NCBI GenBank assembly: GCA_028554755.1
Contig: JAPTOF010000025.1
Coordinates: 3,335,501-3,399,500, forward strand
Direction of reading: 5' to 3'
Origin: Cordia subcordata
Lineage: Eukaryota > Streptophyta > Magnoliopsida > Boraginales > Cordiaceae
DNA: 64,000 nt
Below the pieces are notes generated by a model, which worked only from the letters and a program-made list of their open reading frames with translations, had not been told where the DNA came from and searched no databases. This document shows, piece after piece, positions 34,562 through 45,708 of the stretch (position 1 is the stretch's first letter; the number at the start of each line of letters is the position of its first letter). Both the position numbers and the translations under genes were made by a program.

Positions 34562-34579
34562 TGGTGCTGTTGCTGGGGA
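34562..34579 (+). other. primer-binding site, Asp-tRNA type
   Basis: TGGTGCTGTTGCTGGGGA lies six bases after the LTR end. It matches the usual Asp-tRNA-complementary primer site of Athila/Tat elements (TGGCGCCGTTGCCGGGGA, from memory) at 15 of 18 positions. All three differences are C to T. Confidence 0.75.
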
Positions 34580-34830
34580 GGCACGGTGATTTGCATTCTT
34601 TGTTTGTGTGTTTTGGTAGTTTCTTTTCTTACTTTCTTGCTTTTCCTTTATAGTTTGTTTAGTTTTTGCTTATCTTGTTTATTGTTCATATTATGTTGCT
34701 TTAGTTTTTTGTTTATCTATTACAGCTTTTGTCTTTATTTTTAGTAGACTCTTTAGGATTGTGGTTTATGTGCTGTAGTTTTAGGAATATTGAAGTTTTC
34801 GGGGGTTGAAGTGGCTGGAATTAGGATAGA

Positions 34831-36260
34831 TTGTGCATGCTTCGTAAGAGATCCCTTAGAAATCCCCTAGTTCCTCTTAATCTCAAACCTGATAGAATTG
34901 CTAGACATTTTAGGAATTTAGGAGATCTTCTTGAGGAGATGGCCGATCCCAATCATCCTCCTAATCCTCCCAATCCCCTAATGAATCCCATTCCACCTCA
35001 TGATCACCTTTGGCATCAAGCCCAAGATCATTTTAGAAAAAAGCCCCGTAGACTAGATCCACCCATAGATGAGGAACTCACTCTTAGGCAATTCTTTCCT
35101 CCCGAAGCCTTTGAGCCTAATTTGGCTATTCAAATTCTGGGTTTGGGGGAAACAAACTTTGAGATTAAGCCTAACATGTTAGCCATGCTTCCCTCCTTCT
35201 ACGGGAGAACCAATGAGAGTCCTCTAGATCATATCACTGATTTGTTGAGATGAGTTCCACTTTCCATGTCCCCAATGTTTCCCAAAAGGTCACACGTCTA
35301 AGATTGTTTCCTTTCCCTCTTAAGGACAAGGCTAGGACTTGGTTGCATTCCTTACCTAACGGTTGCATTGCTACATGGGCTGAGCTTCAATCTGAGTTCT
35401 TTCAAAAATTTTATCCCATGGCTAAGACGGCCGACCTTAGGACCGCTATTATGACTTTCTCCCGACATGACCTAAAATCCTTTCATGAGGCTTGGGAGAG
35501 GTTCAAGGATCTTCTTAGACAATGTCCTCACCACGGGTACGGCAATCATGACCTAATGCAATATTTCTTTCAAGGCTTAAATGAACAAAATAGGATGATG
35601 GTCAATGCCGCCTCTAGTGGTGGCTTCTATCTTTTGAGACCGATCGAGGCATGGGAGAAAATAGAAATGATGGCTGAAAATTCTTTTCAAAATTTTGCCA
35701 TGGAAAGGTCTAGTTGGGGAGGCAACAAGAGAAGTGTTAGTGAGGTTGGAGCTTCTTTAGATTTACCCGCTAAGGTTGAGACTTTGACGAATAAGCTAGA
35801 TCAGTTCATTTCTTTGTCCATTTTCATCCCAAGGTCATAGGACTAGTTCTATAGGTTCTTCCTCCGCCACTTTAGTTGTTGAAGTTTGTGCATTGTGTTC
35901 CGAGTCATCTCATGAGACTATAGCTTGCCCTTTAGCATCTCAATTTCCTAAATTTATGAAAGAGCAAGTGTGTGCCACACAAGGTTATTCTCGTGAGTAC
36001 AACCCATACTCGAACACATACAATCCGGGTTAGAGAGACAACCCAAAATTTTCTTGGAGACAAGGCTAGTATGAGTCTAGTTCACATCCTCAGGTTCCAC
36101 CTCAGCAGCGACCCTGTCCTCAATATCCCCCAGGTTTCTATCATGTTAATTAGCCCTGTGTCACTAGTACTCCTCAACCTCAGGCTTTGCCTGCTCCCTC
36201 TAGTAGCCAACCTCCTAGTAATGACATGATGAAAATAATGCAGTTCAATCAGAACCAACA
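34831..36260 (+). pseudogene. Athila-like gag
   Basis: Two open stretches, 34831-35253 and 35250-35840, encode one gag split by a 1-base deletion near 35241 (TTT where the copy at 3085-3070 has TTTT). The N-terminus is Pro/Asn-rich (around MADPNHPPNPP); the Retrotrans_gag region has LGETNFEIKPNMLAMLPSFY and FHEAWERFKDLLRQCPHHG. A further 1-base insertion near 35830 breaks the frame before the zinc knuckle C-A-L-C-S-E-S-S-H-E-T-I-A-C, which is complete here. A Gln/Pro-rich tail follows. It would form the particle core. Confidence 0.87.
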
Positions 36261-37344
36261 ATAGGAACTGGCAGAAAATAAGCAGCAAATGGCTAGGTTT
36301 GAGGCACAGTTAGGACAAATTGCTAGTCAGTTAAGTACTGGAGACCCTGGGAAATTGCCTTCTCAGCCGGAAGTGAACCCTAGAGTCCAGTCCTATTCCT
36401 CCACCGATACCACTTATCCCCCTCAGGCCTAGGCTAAGGCCGTCACCACTCTTAGGAGCGGTCGGGTTGTGGATAATAGGGTAGGAGTTGACTTTGCAGT
36501 GCCTGCACCTAGTAGTTCTTTCGAGTCTAGAGCACCACATTGTAGCCCTGTTGAGGAAATTCTAGAGAAGGTCCTGTTGAGAGAGATGAGCCTATTAGAG
36601 ACCATGGAGAGAGTAGTACTTTTTACCCATATAGGGAGAGAAAGGAGCCTATTGATGATTCCCATGTGTCTAGAGGTGTTGAGCCTGGAGTTCCCTTTCC
36701 ATCCGCCTTAGAGAGGCCTACACCTAGTGAGGATTCTAGGTTCTTCAAGGTTTTAGAGCATCTTAAGGACCTTAAGGTCAATCTTCCTTTGATAAATAAT
36801 CATTTCTATCCCCTCTTATTCTAGGTTCTTTAAGGATCTTTGTACAAGGAAACGTAGGTCATCGAACATTCTTAAGAAGGTGAGGCTTACGGAGAAGGTG
36901 AGTAGTATTTGTACTTCGGGCATTCCACCCAAGCTGAGTGACCTCGAAGCCTTCACCATTCTTTGTAGGATCCGTGAGACCCAGATTGATCACACCTTGT
37001 TAGATTTAGGATCTAGTGTGAATCTCATTCCTTACTCCGACTATCAACAGCTAGGTCTAGGTGAGTTATCTCCTACACATGTTACTCTTCAGCTAGCTAA
37101 TAGGTCTGAGCGTAGACCTAGGGGTGTGATAGAGGACGTTATGGTCTAGGTAGGTGAGTTTATGTACCCTGTTGACTTCATAATGTTATATATGGATTCG
37201 AGACATAACTCTAGACATTCTACATCCATTCTTCTAGGTCGCCCCTTACTTGCCACCGCAGATGCCATTATCCATTATAGATCGGGGTTATTGGAAAAGA
37301 AATTTGGGAATTTGAGATCTACTATGAAGGTTGCTGAGCGGTGA
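36260..37344 (+). pseudogene. Athila-like gag-pol linker and aspartic protease
   Basis: The linker contains AKAVTTLRSGRVVDNRVGVD-like sequence in broken frames (36420-36540). Protease follows at 36880-37149 with TLLDLGSSVNLIPYSDYQQL and, after a TAG at 37147-37149, the flap-side part at 37162-37344 (SILLGRPLLATADAIIHY). A small deletion near 37340 shifts the frame. It would process Gag-Pol. Confidence 0.82.
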
Positions 37345-38058
37345 ATAGGGCTAGTATAGGAGGAAATGATAGAGAAGAGTGCTTTATGGTAGATGTGATT
37401 GATTCTTACGTTGAGGATCTTATAGAGAAGACTATGATCGATGGAGAAGAATTGAGGAAATTTGAGAAATTGATGTCTAGTTTTTATTTGGAGACCTTAG
37501 AGCAGAAATGTGTAGCTTCTACTTCCGTGATTGAGAGCCATTTGACTAATAAGTCACTTGAGGTTAATCCTTCTAATCTCATTTCTAGTGATGTCCCCGT
37601 TGATGATGTTGAGGTTAAGTCCCCCTTGGTTGAGCCTAGCACTTCTTTAGAACTCAAACCCCTTCCCGATCATTTGAAGTATACATTCCTAGGCCCTAGT
37701 GAGACCCTTCCGGTCATCATAGCTTCCGATCTTTCTAGTGAGCATGAGGAGCGTCTCTTAGAGGTCCTTAGGAAGCATAGGAAGGCTATAGGGTGGAAAA
37801 TTAATGATTTGAGAGGTATAGACGCTTCGGTTTGCATGCATCGTATTCACCTTGAGGATGGAGCCATTCCTTCCAGGGAGATGCAAATGAGGCTAAACCT
37901 ACACATGAGTGAAGTAGTTAAGAAAGAGATCATTAAGCTTTTAGATGCAGGCATCATTTATTCAATCTTCGATAGTGAGTGGGTTAGCCTAGTCCAAGTT
38001 GTCCCTAAGAAGTTTAGGATCACGGTTGTTGAGAATGAGAGAGGAGAGCTTATCTCTA
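37341..38058 (+). pseudogene. Athila-like pol, linker and first reverse-transcriptase block, interrupted
   Basis: The acidic linker leads into ERLLEVLRKHRKAIGWKIND, VCMHRIHLEDGAIPSREMQM and VQVVPKKFRITVVENERGEL. The frame is cut at 38058 by insertion of the reversed solo LTR; the remaining pol continues at 39932. It matches the minus-strand copy at 1-1102, which has no insertion here. Confidence 0.87.
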
Positions 38059-39931
38059 TGATACGCTATTTGAGCACAAACCTAAATAGCCCGCAAGTGC
38101 ACGGGACGTGTGTAATACAGTGTGTGCAAGTGCGGGGTCGAATCCACAGGGAGGCGTGAATAATGTGGGTGAATTCTATGCTTGGTGTTCTAGAAAGTGC
38201 CAAAAAGAAAGATCTAAGCTAGACATATTTTTTTGGGGTTTTGGATTATCGGGAGCTCTAGGTAAAGGAAATAAAACTAAACTATGAATATGAAAAAAAA
38301 TGGGAGCACAAGTTGGTCAAGAGGGAACTAACACTTGAGAAGGGGTTAGGGTGATTTCGACTTATGAATGGGTAATTCTACACTTAAATGCTGTGGGATT
38401 AAGGGATGATGGCTAACTATCATGAGTGCTCTTAACTAGGTTGCTAGTTAGTGTCCTAATTTTCCCCTAGGACTTAGTGCGGGTCCGTCCCTAGGCAGCA
38501 CCTCCTAGAGCTACGGCGTGGTCTTTATGACCTAGGGCCTCAAGAGTGACTAACTAACTTCCTAGATGGCTTAGAATGAACCTACCTTAGTACCTAAACC
38601 TTTGGCTGGATTTAAAGCCAAGACCTAGTGTTGCTAAAGTCGACTAAACCTATCCGGAAACCTATTGGCTGGATTTAAAGCCAAAGGAGACTCGGCCTAG
38701 ACTAGCCCTAAGTTATACTTCGTCATTCTAAGGTCACTACAGCAGGATTTGACTTGCTAGTGCGTTCATACATGTTCAAGGCCAAGGTGCGCGTGAATAA
38801 TGGAACCTATTCAACTACCAAACATCGTCATGTTCAGTTCACACCATTAGAAATAATTAACAACCAACACGTATGCGTTATTGAAGTTATGCTTGTTACT
38901 AGGCATGCAAATATACATATAGACATGAATAAAAGCATTACCCACTTCATAGCATCCACATATAAACACATAGACATGATTATAACATGGATTAGATGTG
39001 TTTAGTAACAAACAAACTTCAATTTATACACATGTTACTCATCTAGGCATTTTATCAAACACTTAGACATGAATGAGAAAATACCCATTTACACAAGACA
39101 ATTCGAAACATGTATATATATACAACCATCATATCCCATATCATAAGAGTATATAATTAGCCCATTACATAACTTAAATCACCCTACACAAGTGTACTCA
39201 ATCATAATAGGAAATAGAATGAAAGAGAGATAATGAAGCTTCCCTTCATCCTAGCTAATCTTGTACAAAGCTTTTGAGCAAACTTGATTCCAAAATGTTT
39301 GAACCCTCCAAATCAAGCTTGTTTCTTAGTGAGAAATGTGTGAAAAGTGTGTGTGAAGTGGGTGGGATCTAGGGTTAAGTGTGTGAGAATTTTAGGTGTG
39401 AAGTGTGTGTTAATCTTTCAAAAAGTCATCCTCCTTTTTTGCAGAATCGGGCCCTATTTATTTGTTCTCAGCATATTGCCGGTCGACCGGCCTTTGGACC
39501 TAGCTCGACCGGCTTTTTAATGATGCTTTCTAGACTGGCCGGTCGACTGGCTCTGGAAGGGTGGTCGTCCGGCTATTTTTGGCACCTCTCTGGAGCGGCC
39601 GGTCGATCGGCTCTTTTTCCTTGGTCGTTCGGCTGACTTTCTTCCTCCATTCTTTGTCTTTTCGGCCTCTGGTCTTCTCTCTTAGACCTATGCATTTCCC
39701 ATCTTCATCACCTTTCAATCTCCAATCTTGATCATAACCCAAAGTTCACCTAAATCATTGAAAACAAGCAATTAGTGTAGCAATTTGTCTCTTAAACTCA
39801 ATATGCACATTTGTTTACACTTAAGCCTATTCTTATCAAAAGCACTACACTAATGCATCATTATGAGCACTCAACACCTCTAAAATATAGGTAAATGACA
39901 ATGCAAACACACACAAAAACACAACACATCA
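38059..39931 (-). repeat. solo LTR of the same family, reversed, nested in pol
   Basis: The reverse complement starts TGATGTGTTGTGTTTTTG (39931) and ends GCGTATCA (38059), 1873 bases, homologous to the flanking element's LTRs along its length. It is flanked by perfect 5-bp target duplications CTCTA (38054-38058 and 39932-39936). No internal sequence remains, so it arose by LTR-LTR recombination of a complete insertion. It carries its own GTCGACC cassette (39478-39640). Confidence 0.93.
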
Positions 39932-40613
39932 CTCTACACGTACTCCCACGGGGTGGAGAGTTTGTATTGATTATAGGAAGCTCAACTCCAAAACTAGGAA
40001 CGATCATTTCCCATTGCCTTTTCTAGACCAGATCTTAGATAGAGTAGCTGGGCATAGATACTATTGTTTTCTAGATGGCTATTTGGGTTATAATCAAATC
40101 CCCGTGTTTCTCGAGGACCAAGAGAAGACCACCTTTACTTGTCTCTATGGCACTTTTGCCTATAGGAGAATGCCCTTTGGTCTTTGTAATGCCCCAACAA
40201 CCTTTCAGAGATGTATGATGGCCATATTTAGTGACATGATTGAGAGGCATTTAGAGATTTTCATGGATGATTTCTCAGTCTTTGGAGATAGCTTTGATGA
40301 ATGCTTGAGTCAGCTCTCTTTGGTCTTAGACCGATGTGTGAAGAAGAATCTAGTGTTGAGTTGGGAGAAATCCCACTTTATGGTGCAAGGAGGGATAGTG
40401 TTGGGTCATGTTGTATCATCTAATGGAATTCAAGTTGACCCGGCTAAGGTAGAATTGATTGAAAAGTTACCTGTCCCTAAGTGTGTCAAGGATGCTAGAT
40501 CTTTTCTAGGGCATGCAAGATTTTACCATAGATTCATTAAGGATTTTAGTCACATTGCACGTCCCTTGTCTAGGCTCCTAGCACAAGATGTCCTTTTTGA
40601 CTTTGATGATTAA
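39932..40613 (+). pseudogene. Athila-like reverse transcriptase
   Basis: Pol resumes after the solo LTR with the GWRVCIDYRKLN-type block in broken form and is open from 40014: CFLDGYLGYNQIPVF, FAYRRMPFGLCNAPTTFQRC, and the catalytic FMDDFSVFGDSF near 40262. The thumb region follows (GIVLGHVVSSNGIQVDPAKV, RSFLGHARFYHRFIKDFS). All key residues of the FMDD box remain. A TAA at 40611-40613 ends the stretch just before RNase H. Confidence 0.9.
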
Positions 40614-41222
40614 TGTGTTGGAGCTTTCAATAGGCTTAAATCCTTATTGTCTACATCCCCAATTATGCAGCCACCTAACTATAGTCTCCCATTTGAGGTT
40701 ATGTGTGATGCATCTGATTATGCGATAGGAGCTGTTTTAGGTCAAAGGAAGGATAAGTTGTCCCATGTTGTGTACTATGCTAGCAAGACTTTTGATGAAG
40801 CAGAAAAGAACTATACCACCATGGAAAAAGAGCTTCTAGCAATAGTCTTCTCCCTTGACAAGTTTAGATCATACATCCTAGGATCTAAGGTGATTGCCTA
40901 CACTGATCATGCAGCATTGAAGTATTTGTTGTCTAAGAAAGAATCTAAGCCCCGTTTGATTAGGTGGTTGCTCCTCTTTCAAGAGTTTGACATAGAAATC
41001 TGGGACAAGAAGGGTAGAGAAAATTTAGTTGTGGATCATCTTTCCCGTCTTGTTAGTGAGTCTTCTAGTGATCCCTCCCCTTTTCGTGATTCATTTCCTG
41101 ATGAGCAATTGTTTGCCATCTCTCATCACATAGTTAACTATCTTGCCATAGGACGATTTCCTTCCCATTGGGATAAGAGAGAAAAAGATAGGTTCCTAGT
41201 GCAAGTTAGGCATTTCTTTTGA
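40614..41222 (+). pseudogene. Athila-like RNase H
   Basis: The catalytic Asp region [16 protein letters not shown], Glu region [20 protein letters not shown] and Asp region [14 protein letters not shown] are all present, followed by DHLSRLV. It is open from 40647 to the stop at 41220-41222. In the element it removes RNA from the RNA:DNA hybrid. Confidence 0.9.
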
Positions 41223-41243
41223 GAGGATCCCTATCTTTTTAAA

Positions 41244-42409
41244 GTGTGTGCAGATCAAATGATTCGCCGGTGTGTGCCGGAGGACGAATTTGAGAATGTT
41301 TTGAGCATGTGTCATGATGAGGGGTGTGGGGGTCATTTTAGTGGGAAGAAGACCGCCGCGAAGGTTTTGCAATATGGATTATTTTGGCCCACTCTCTTTA
41401 GGGATACCCAAGAGTATTGTCAGAAGTGTTTTAGATGTCAACAATTCGAGTCCATCTCTAGGAGAAACATAATGCCTTTATCTCGTATTCTTCCTTGTGA
41501 GTTGTTTGATGTTTAGGGTATCGATTTCATAGGTCCATTTCCACCTTCCTTTGGGTACCAACACATTTTAGTGGCCGTTGATTATGTGTCCAAATGGGTT
41601 GAAGCAATTCCCATATGCACTAATGGCCATAGGGTAGTGGTTAAGTTCATTAGGGAGAACATTTTCTCTAGATTTAGAGTCCCTAGGGTCTTAATAAGTA
41701 ATGGGGGTTTGCATTTTCGCCATAGGACTTTAGAGGCTTTATTGAGAAGATATTTGGTCACCCATAAGGTAGCCACTCCTTATCACCCGCAAACTAGTGG
41801 ACAAGTAGAGGTGTCCAATAGGGAGATCAAGCATATTTTAGAGAAAACAGTTAGGCCCGATAGGAGAGATTGGTCTATTAGGCTAAATGATGCTTTATGG
41901 GCCTACCGTACCGCCTTTAAGACTCCTATTCGTATGTCTCTGTATAGATTAGTTTATGGTAAAGCTTGTCACTTGCCTGTAGAACTAGAGCATAGAGTTT
42001 ATTGGGCCATCAAGGCCTTAAATTTTGACTTGGCAAGAGCGGGTGAGAAAAGGAAGCTAGACCTAGCGGAATTGGAAGAGCTTAGATTCGAGGCGTATGG
42101 AACGTTAAACTTTATAAGGATAGAATGAAGAGAATTCATGATAAACACATTATTAAGAAATCATTCTCTCCTTCCGATAAAGTTTGGTTGTTTAATTCAC
42201 GATTGAAACTCTTTCCAGGTAAGCTTAAGACAAGATGGGATGGTCCATATGAGGTGATGAATGCCTATACTTCAGGAGCAGTCAAGATTAAAGACTTGAA
42301 AGATGGTCGAGAGTTGACAGTGAATGGACAACACCTAAAGCATGCATATGATCCGAGCATGGCTCGTGTGGAGGTTTTAACGCTTCAGGACCCCATCTAT
42401 GGAAGTTGA
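41244..42409 (+). pseudogene. Athila-like integrase
   Basis: The H2C2 zinc finger is at 41300-41435 (H-x-D-E-G-C-G-G-H ... C-x2-C in YCQKCFRCQQ). A stop at 41514-41516 follows, then the core: GIDFIGPF with the first Asp, [10 protein letters not shown] where the second catalytic Asp is Asn (41700-41702), and [16 protein letters not shown] with the Glu. A TGA at about 42126 separates the C-terminal domain, which has the GPY/F motif WDGPYEVM and ends at 42409. Non-functional by both sequence and stops. Confidence 0.88.
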
Positions 42410-43827
42410 AGATGAGTTGGTATTTGCCCGGCTGAAGGCATGATGGTTAGCGCTACTAGGAGGCAACCTAAGTTCAATTTTGCAGTTTTGCATTTGTTTC
42501 ACTTTCTTTTCCTTTTATTTTCTTTCTTTTATCTTTCTTGCACCCAAATCAAAGTGTTGAATCTTAATCCTTTATCCCATAAGATACACCATTGCTTATT
42601 ATTGCACATGCTAATGCAAGCATGCATTGGCAATGCTACTAATCTTGTTTTCTTTGTGAGTGCCTATGAATTGTGAGTTACAAGATTAGTAGTATGGTGA
42701 TTTATCATTGGCATGGAAAGCTTTGAAGAAAATGCAAGGTTGTATCTATCCTTTCTCCACTTGTTCCCTATGTTTATACCCTATCCCCATCACCCTTACT
42801 TGTTTTGTAACGACAATTTGCTTATTTTTGTCTTTTGATCTATTTGCTTGAGGACAAGCAAAGTTTAGGTTTGGAGGTGTCGGAGTTTGATTTTCTTGTT
42901 ATATATCTTGCTTAGGGTAGATTGTATTATGCGCTTAAAAATGGTGAAAAATTTTCAATTTTGATGCATGTAGAGTTGTTTATTTCTTGGTTGATCATTG
43001 CGTTGGCTTCTGTGATTGATTCAATTGATTGGTGAATATGAGTTGCATTGTAGGGAAATGAATAGAGTGGTTTGAAAACTAAGTCTTAGAGTGGATGTCC
43101 TTCAAAGATGTGGGGAGTGAGAACCTTGAAAGAATAACCCTTGTAGCCATCCCATAGCTTGGTAGGAAAGAGTGTTGGAAAAGGGTTGTTGATGTGAGTG
43201 CCCCTTCCTTGATTGGTTCTTTTTGATGTGCCTAAGCCTTTCTTTTTCTTTCTTTTTGTGAATACAATACAAAGCATGAAAAATCTAAAAAAAAAATCTA
43301 AAAAAAATTGAAAAAGGCACAAAGGTGCAAAAACATATTAAAAAAAAAGAAAGTAAAAAAAAGAGAGAAAAAGCCAAAGGCACCAAAAAGTTAGTGAATA
43401 AGTGCATAAGTGACACAATGTCAACTTAGCACAAGTTATCATCTTTGTAGATACGTGAATAAGGCTTTTTATAAGCCATTGTGTTTGTATATTCTCTCTT
43501 CTTGTCTTTGAGGCTTGGTGCATGTTGGGGAGGCTGTGTTAGTTGAGAGAGCACGAAATATAAACATCCCGAGTACGTGAGTTAGAATCCTAGGCTTGTG
43601 GTGGATTGGCTACTTGGGAAATTCCCAGGAGGAACAAGACCCTTTATGAGTAGGGGGAGGATCCAAAGAGATTTGGAGATCTCTCCACAATAGGAATGTC
43701 CCCTTCATGCTTCTTAGACTAACCTTGATAGCGAATCAATCCTTTAGGCAATCCATTGTATCAGCTATAAAAATAAATTTAAGATTGGGCTTGTTTGAGG
43801 ACAAGCAAGGAGAAGGTTTGGGGGTGT
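42410..43827 (+). other. non-coding 3' region of the Athila-like element with polypurine tracts
   Basis: No ORF of interest; the env-like ORF found in some Athila elements is absent. Poly-A-rich DNA lies at 43280-43380. The polypurine tract GGAGAAGGTTTGGGGG (43809-43824) precedes the 3' LTR. A second, similar block occurs at 42851-42885. Confidence 0.75.
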
Positions 43828-45708
43828 TGATGTGTAGTGTTTTTGTGTGTGTTTGCATTGTAATTTACGCATGTTTAAGAAGTATTAAGTGCTCAAAAAG
43901 ATGCATTGGTGTAGTACTTTTGATAAGAATAGGCTTAAGCGTAAACAAATGTACATATTGAGTTTAAGAGACAAATTGCTACACTAATTACTTATTTTCA
44001 ATGATTTAGGTGAACTTTGGGTTAAGATTGGGATTGGGCGATGATAGGTGATAAAGATGAGAGATGTACGATTCAAAAGGAGAAGATCGGAGGCCAAAAA
44101 GACAAAGAATGGATGAAAGAAGTTAGCTGGACGACCAAGAAGAAGGAGCCTGTCCAGGTTGACCGGCCACTCCAGAGAGGTGCCAAAAATAGCCAGACGA
44201 CTACCCCTCCAAAGCCAGTCGAGCATCACCAAAAAGCTGGTCGAGTTAAGAGAAGAAGCCGGTCGACCGACAGAGCGTAAAGAGCTGATATAAAAGCCTA
44301 ATTTTCAGACTTAAACAGGAGTTTTTTTGATAATTCTGGAGAGGATCTTTACACCCATCACACACTAAACCCTAGTCTTCACCCACAACACACACACTCT
44401 TTCACACATTTCATCATTTTGGAGCAAGAGAATTTAGAGGGTTTCAATATTTAGATTCAAGTTGCTCAAGAGCTTTGTACAAGATTAGCTAGGATGAAAG
44501 GGAAGCTTGATAAACTCTCTTTCATTCTATCTTTTATTATGATTGAGTAGACTTGCATAGGGTGATCTAGCTTATGTAATGGGTTAGCTATATACTCTTA
44601 TGATATGGGATTAAATGACGGAATATATACATGTTTGATTTTCTTGTTCAAATGGTTATTTTCTCATTCATGTCTAAGTGTTTGATTAAATGCCTAAATG
44701 AGAAGCATGTGTATAAATTGAAGTCTATTTATTACTAAACACATCTAATCCATGCTATAATCATGTCTATGTGTTTATATGTGAATGCTATGAAGTGAAT
44801 ATGTGAATGCTATGAAGTGAATATATAAATGCTTATATTCATGTCTATATGTATATTTGCATGCTTAGTAGTGAATATGACTTCAATAACGCATACATGT
44901 TGGTTGTTAAGTGCTTCTAATGGTGTAATCCGAGCATGATAATGTTTGGTAGTCGAATAGGTCCCTTTATTCGCGAACACCTTGGCTTAAAACATGTATG
45001 AATGCATTAATAGGTTAAATCCTGCTATTGTGACCTTAGAGTGACGAAGTATAATTTAAGGCTAGCCTAGGCCAAGTCTCCTTTGGCTTTAAATCCAGCC
45101 AATAGGTTTCGGAATAGGATTAGTCAACCTTAGCGACACTAGGTCTTGGCTATAATCTAGCCAATGATTTAGGTACTAGGGTAGGTTCATTCTAAGTTAC
45201 CTAGGAAGCTAGTTAGTCACTCTTAAGGCCCTAGGTCATAAGGACCACGTCGTAGCTCTAGGAGGCGTCGCCTAGGGACGAACTCGTACCGTGTCCTAAG
45301 GGGAAATTAAGATACTAATTTAGCAACCTAGTTAAGAGCAATCACTAAAGTAAGTCATCATTCTTTAATCCCATAGCATTTGAGTATAGAATCACCCTTT
45401 CATAAGTTGAAGTCACCCTAACCCAGTTCCATTTGTTAGTCCTTTTAGATTAATTTGTTTCCCACTTTCCATTCACTTAATTTAATTTAATTCGTTTTAG
45501 TAAGAGCTCCCGATCACCAAAAATCCAAAATTCCAAAAAAATAGATAGTTTAGATTTCTTATTTTTAGGCACATTCTAGAACACACACGTAGAATCCATC
45601 TCACAACATAGCCTCCCTGTGGTTCTAACACCCGTTCTCGCACACATTACACTGCATTGATCTGTGCGCTTGCGGGTCTTTAGAGCTTGCACTCAAAGAC
45701 GTACATCA
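43828..45708 (+). repeat. 3' LTR of the Athila-like element
   Basis: TGATGTGTAGTG...CGTACATCA, 1881 bases. The TATAAAAG box is at 44289-44296 and the cassette at 44152-44276 is shortened compared with the 5' LTR. A short local duplication of GTGAATGCTATGAAGTGAAT lies at 44783-44822. The right neighbour is FAR1-like coding sequence. Confidence 0.92.

Larger units (their letters stand above)
32665..45708 (+). mobile_element. Athila-like Ty3/gypsy LTR retrotransposon, full length, with nested solo LTR
   Basis: The order is 5' LTR (32665-34555), primer-binding site, gag, protease, reverse transcriptase, RNase H, integrase, a ~1.4 kb non-coding 3' region, polypurine tract and 3' LTR (43828-45708). 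The LTRs share sequence end to end and both run TGATGTG...CA, but have many differences and indels, so the insertion is not recent. All coding regions are broken. Flanks differ: GTTGC before the 5' LTR and GTAAA after the 3' LTR, so there is no target duplication. A ~13 kb total includes the 1.9 kb solo LTR. Confidence 0.93.

Noticed and set aside
34499..34744. Hydrophobic 81-codon open stretch spanning the LTR end and primer site
   Set aside because: It crosses the LTR/PBS boundary and is T-rich leader sequence, so not a gene.
32665..45708. Expectation of an env-like ORF in the Athila-like element
   Set aside because: The 42410-43827 region has no open frame longer than about 84 codons and none with envelope features.
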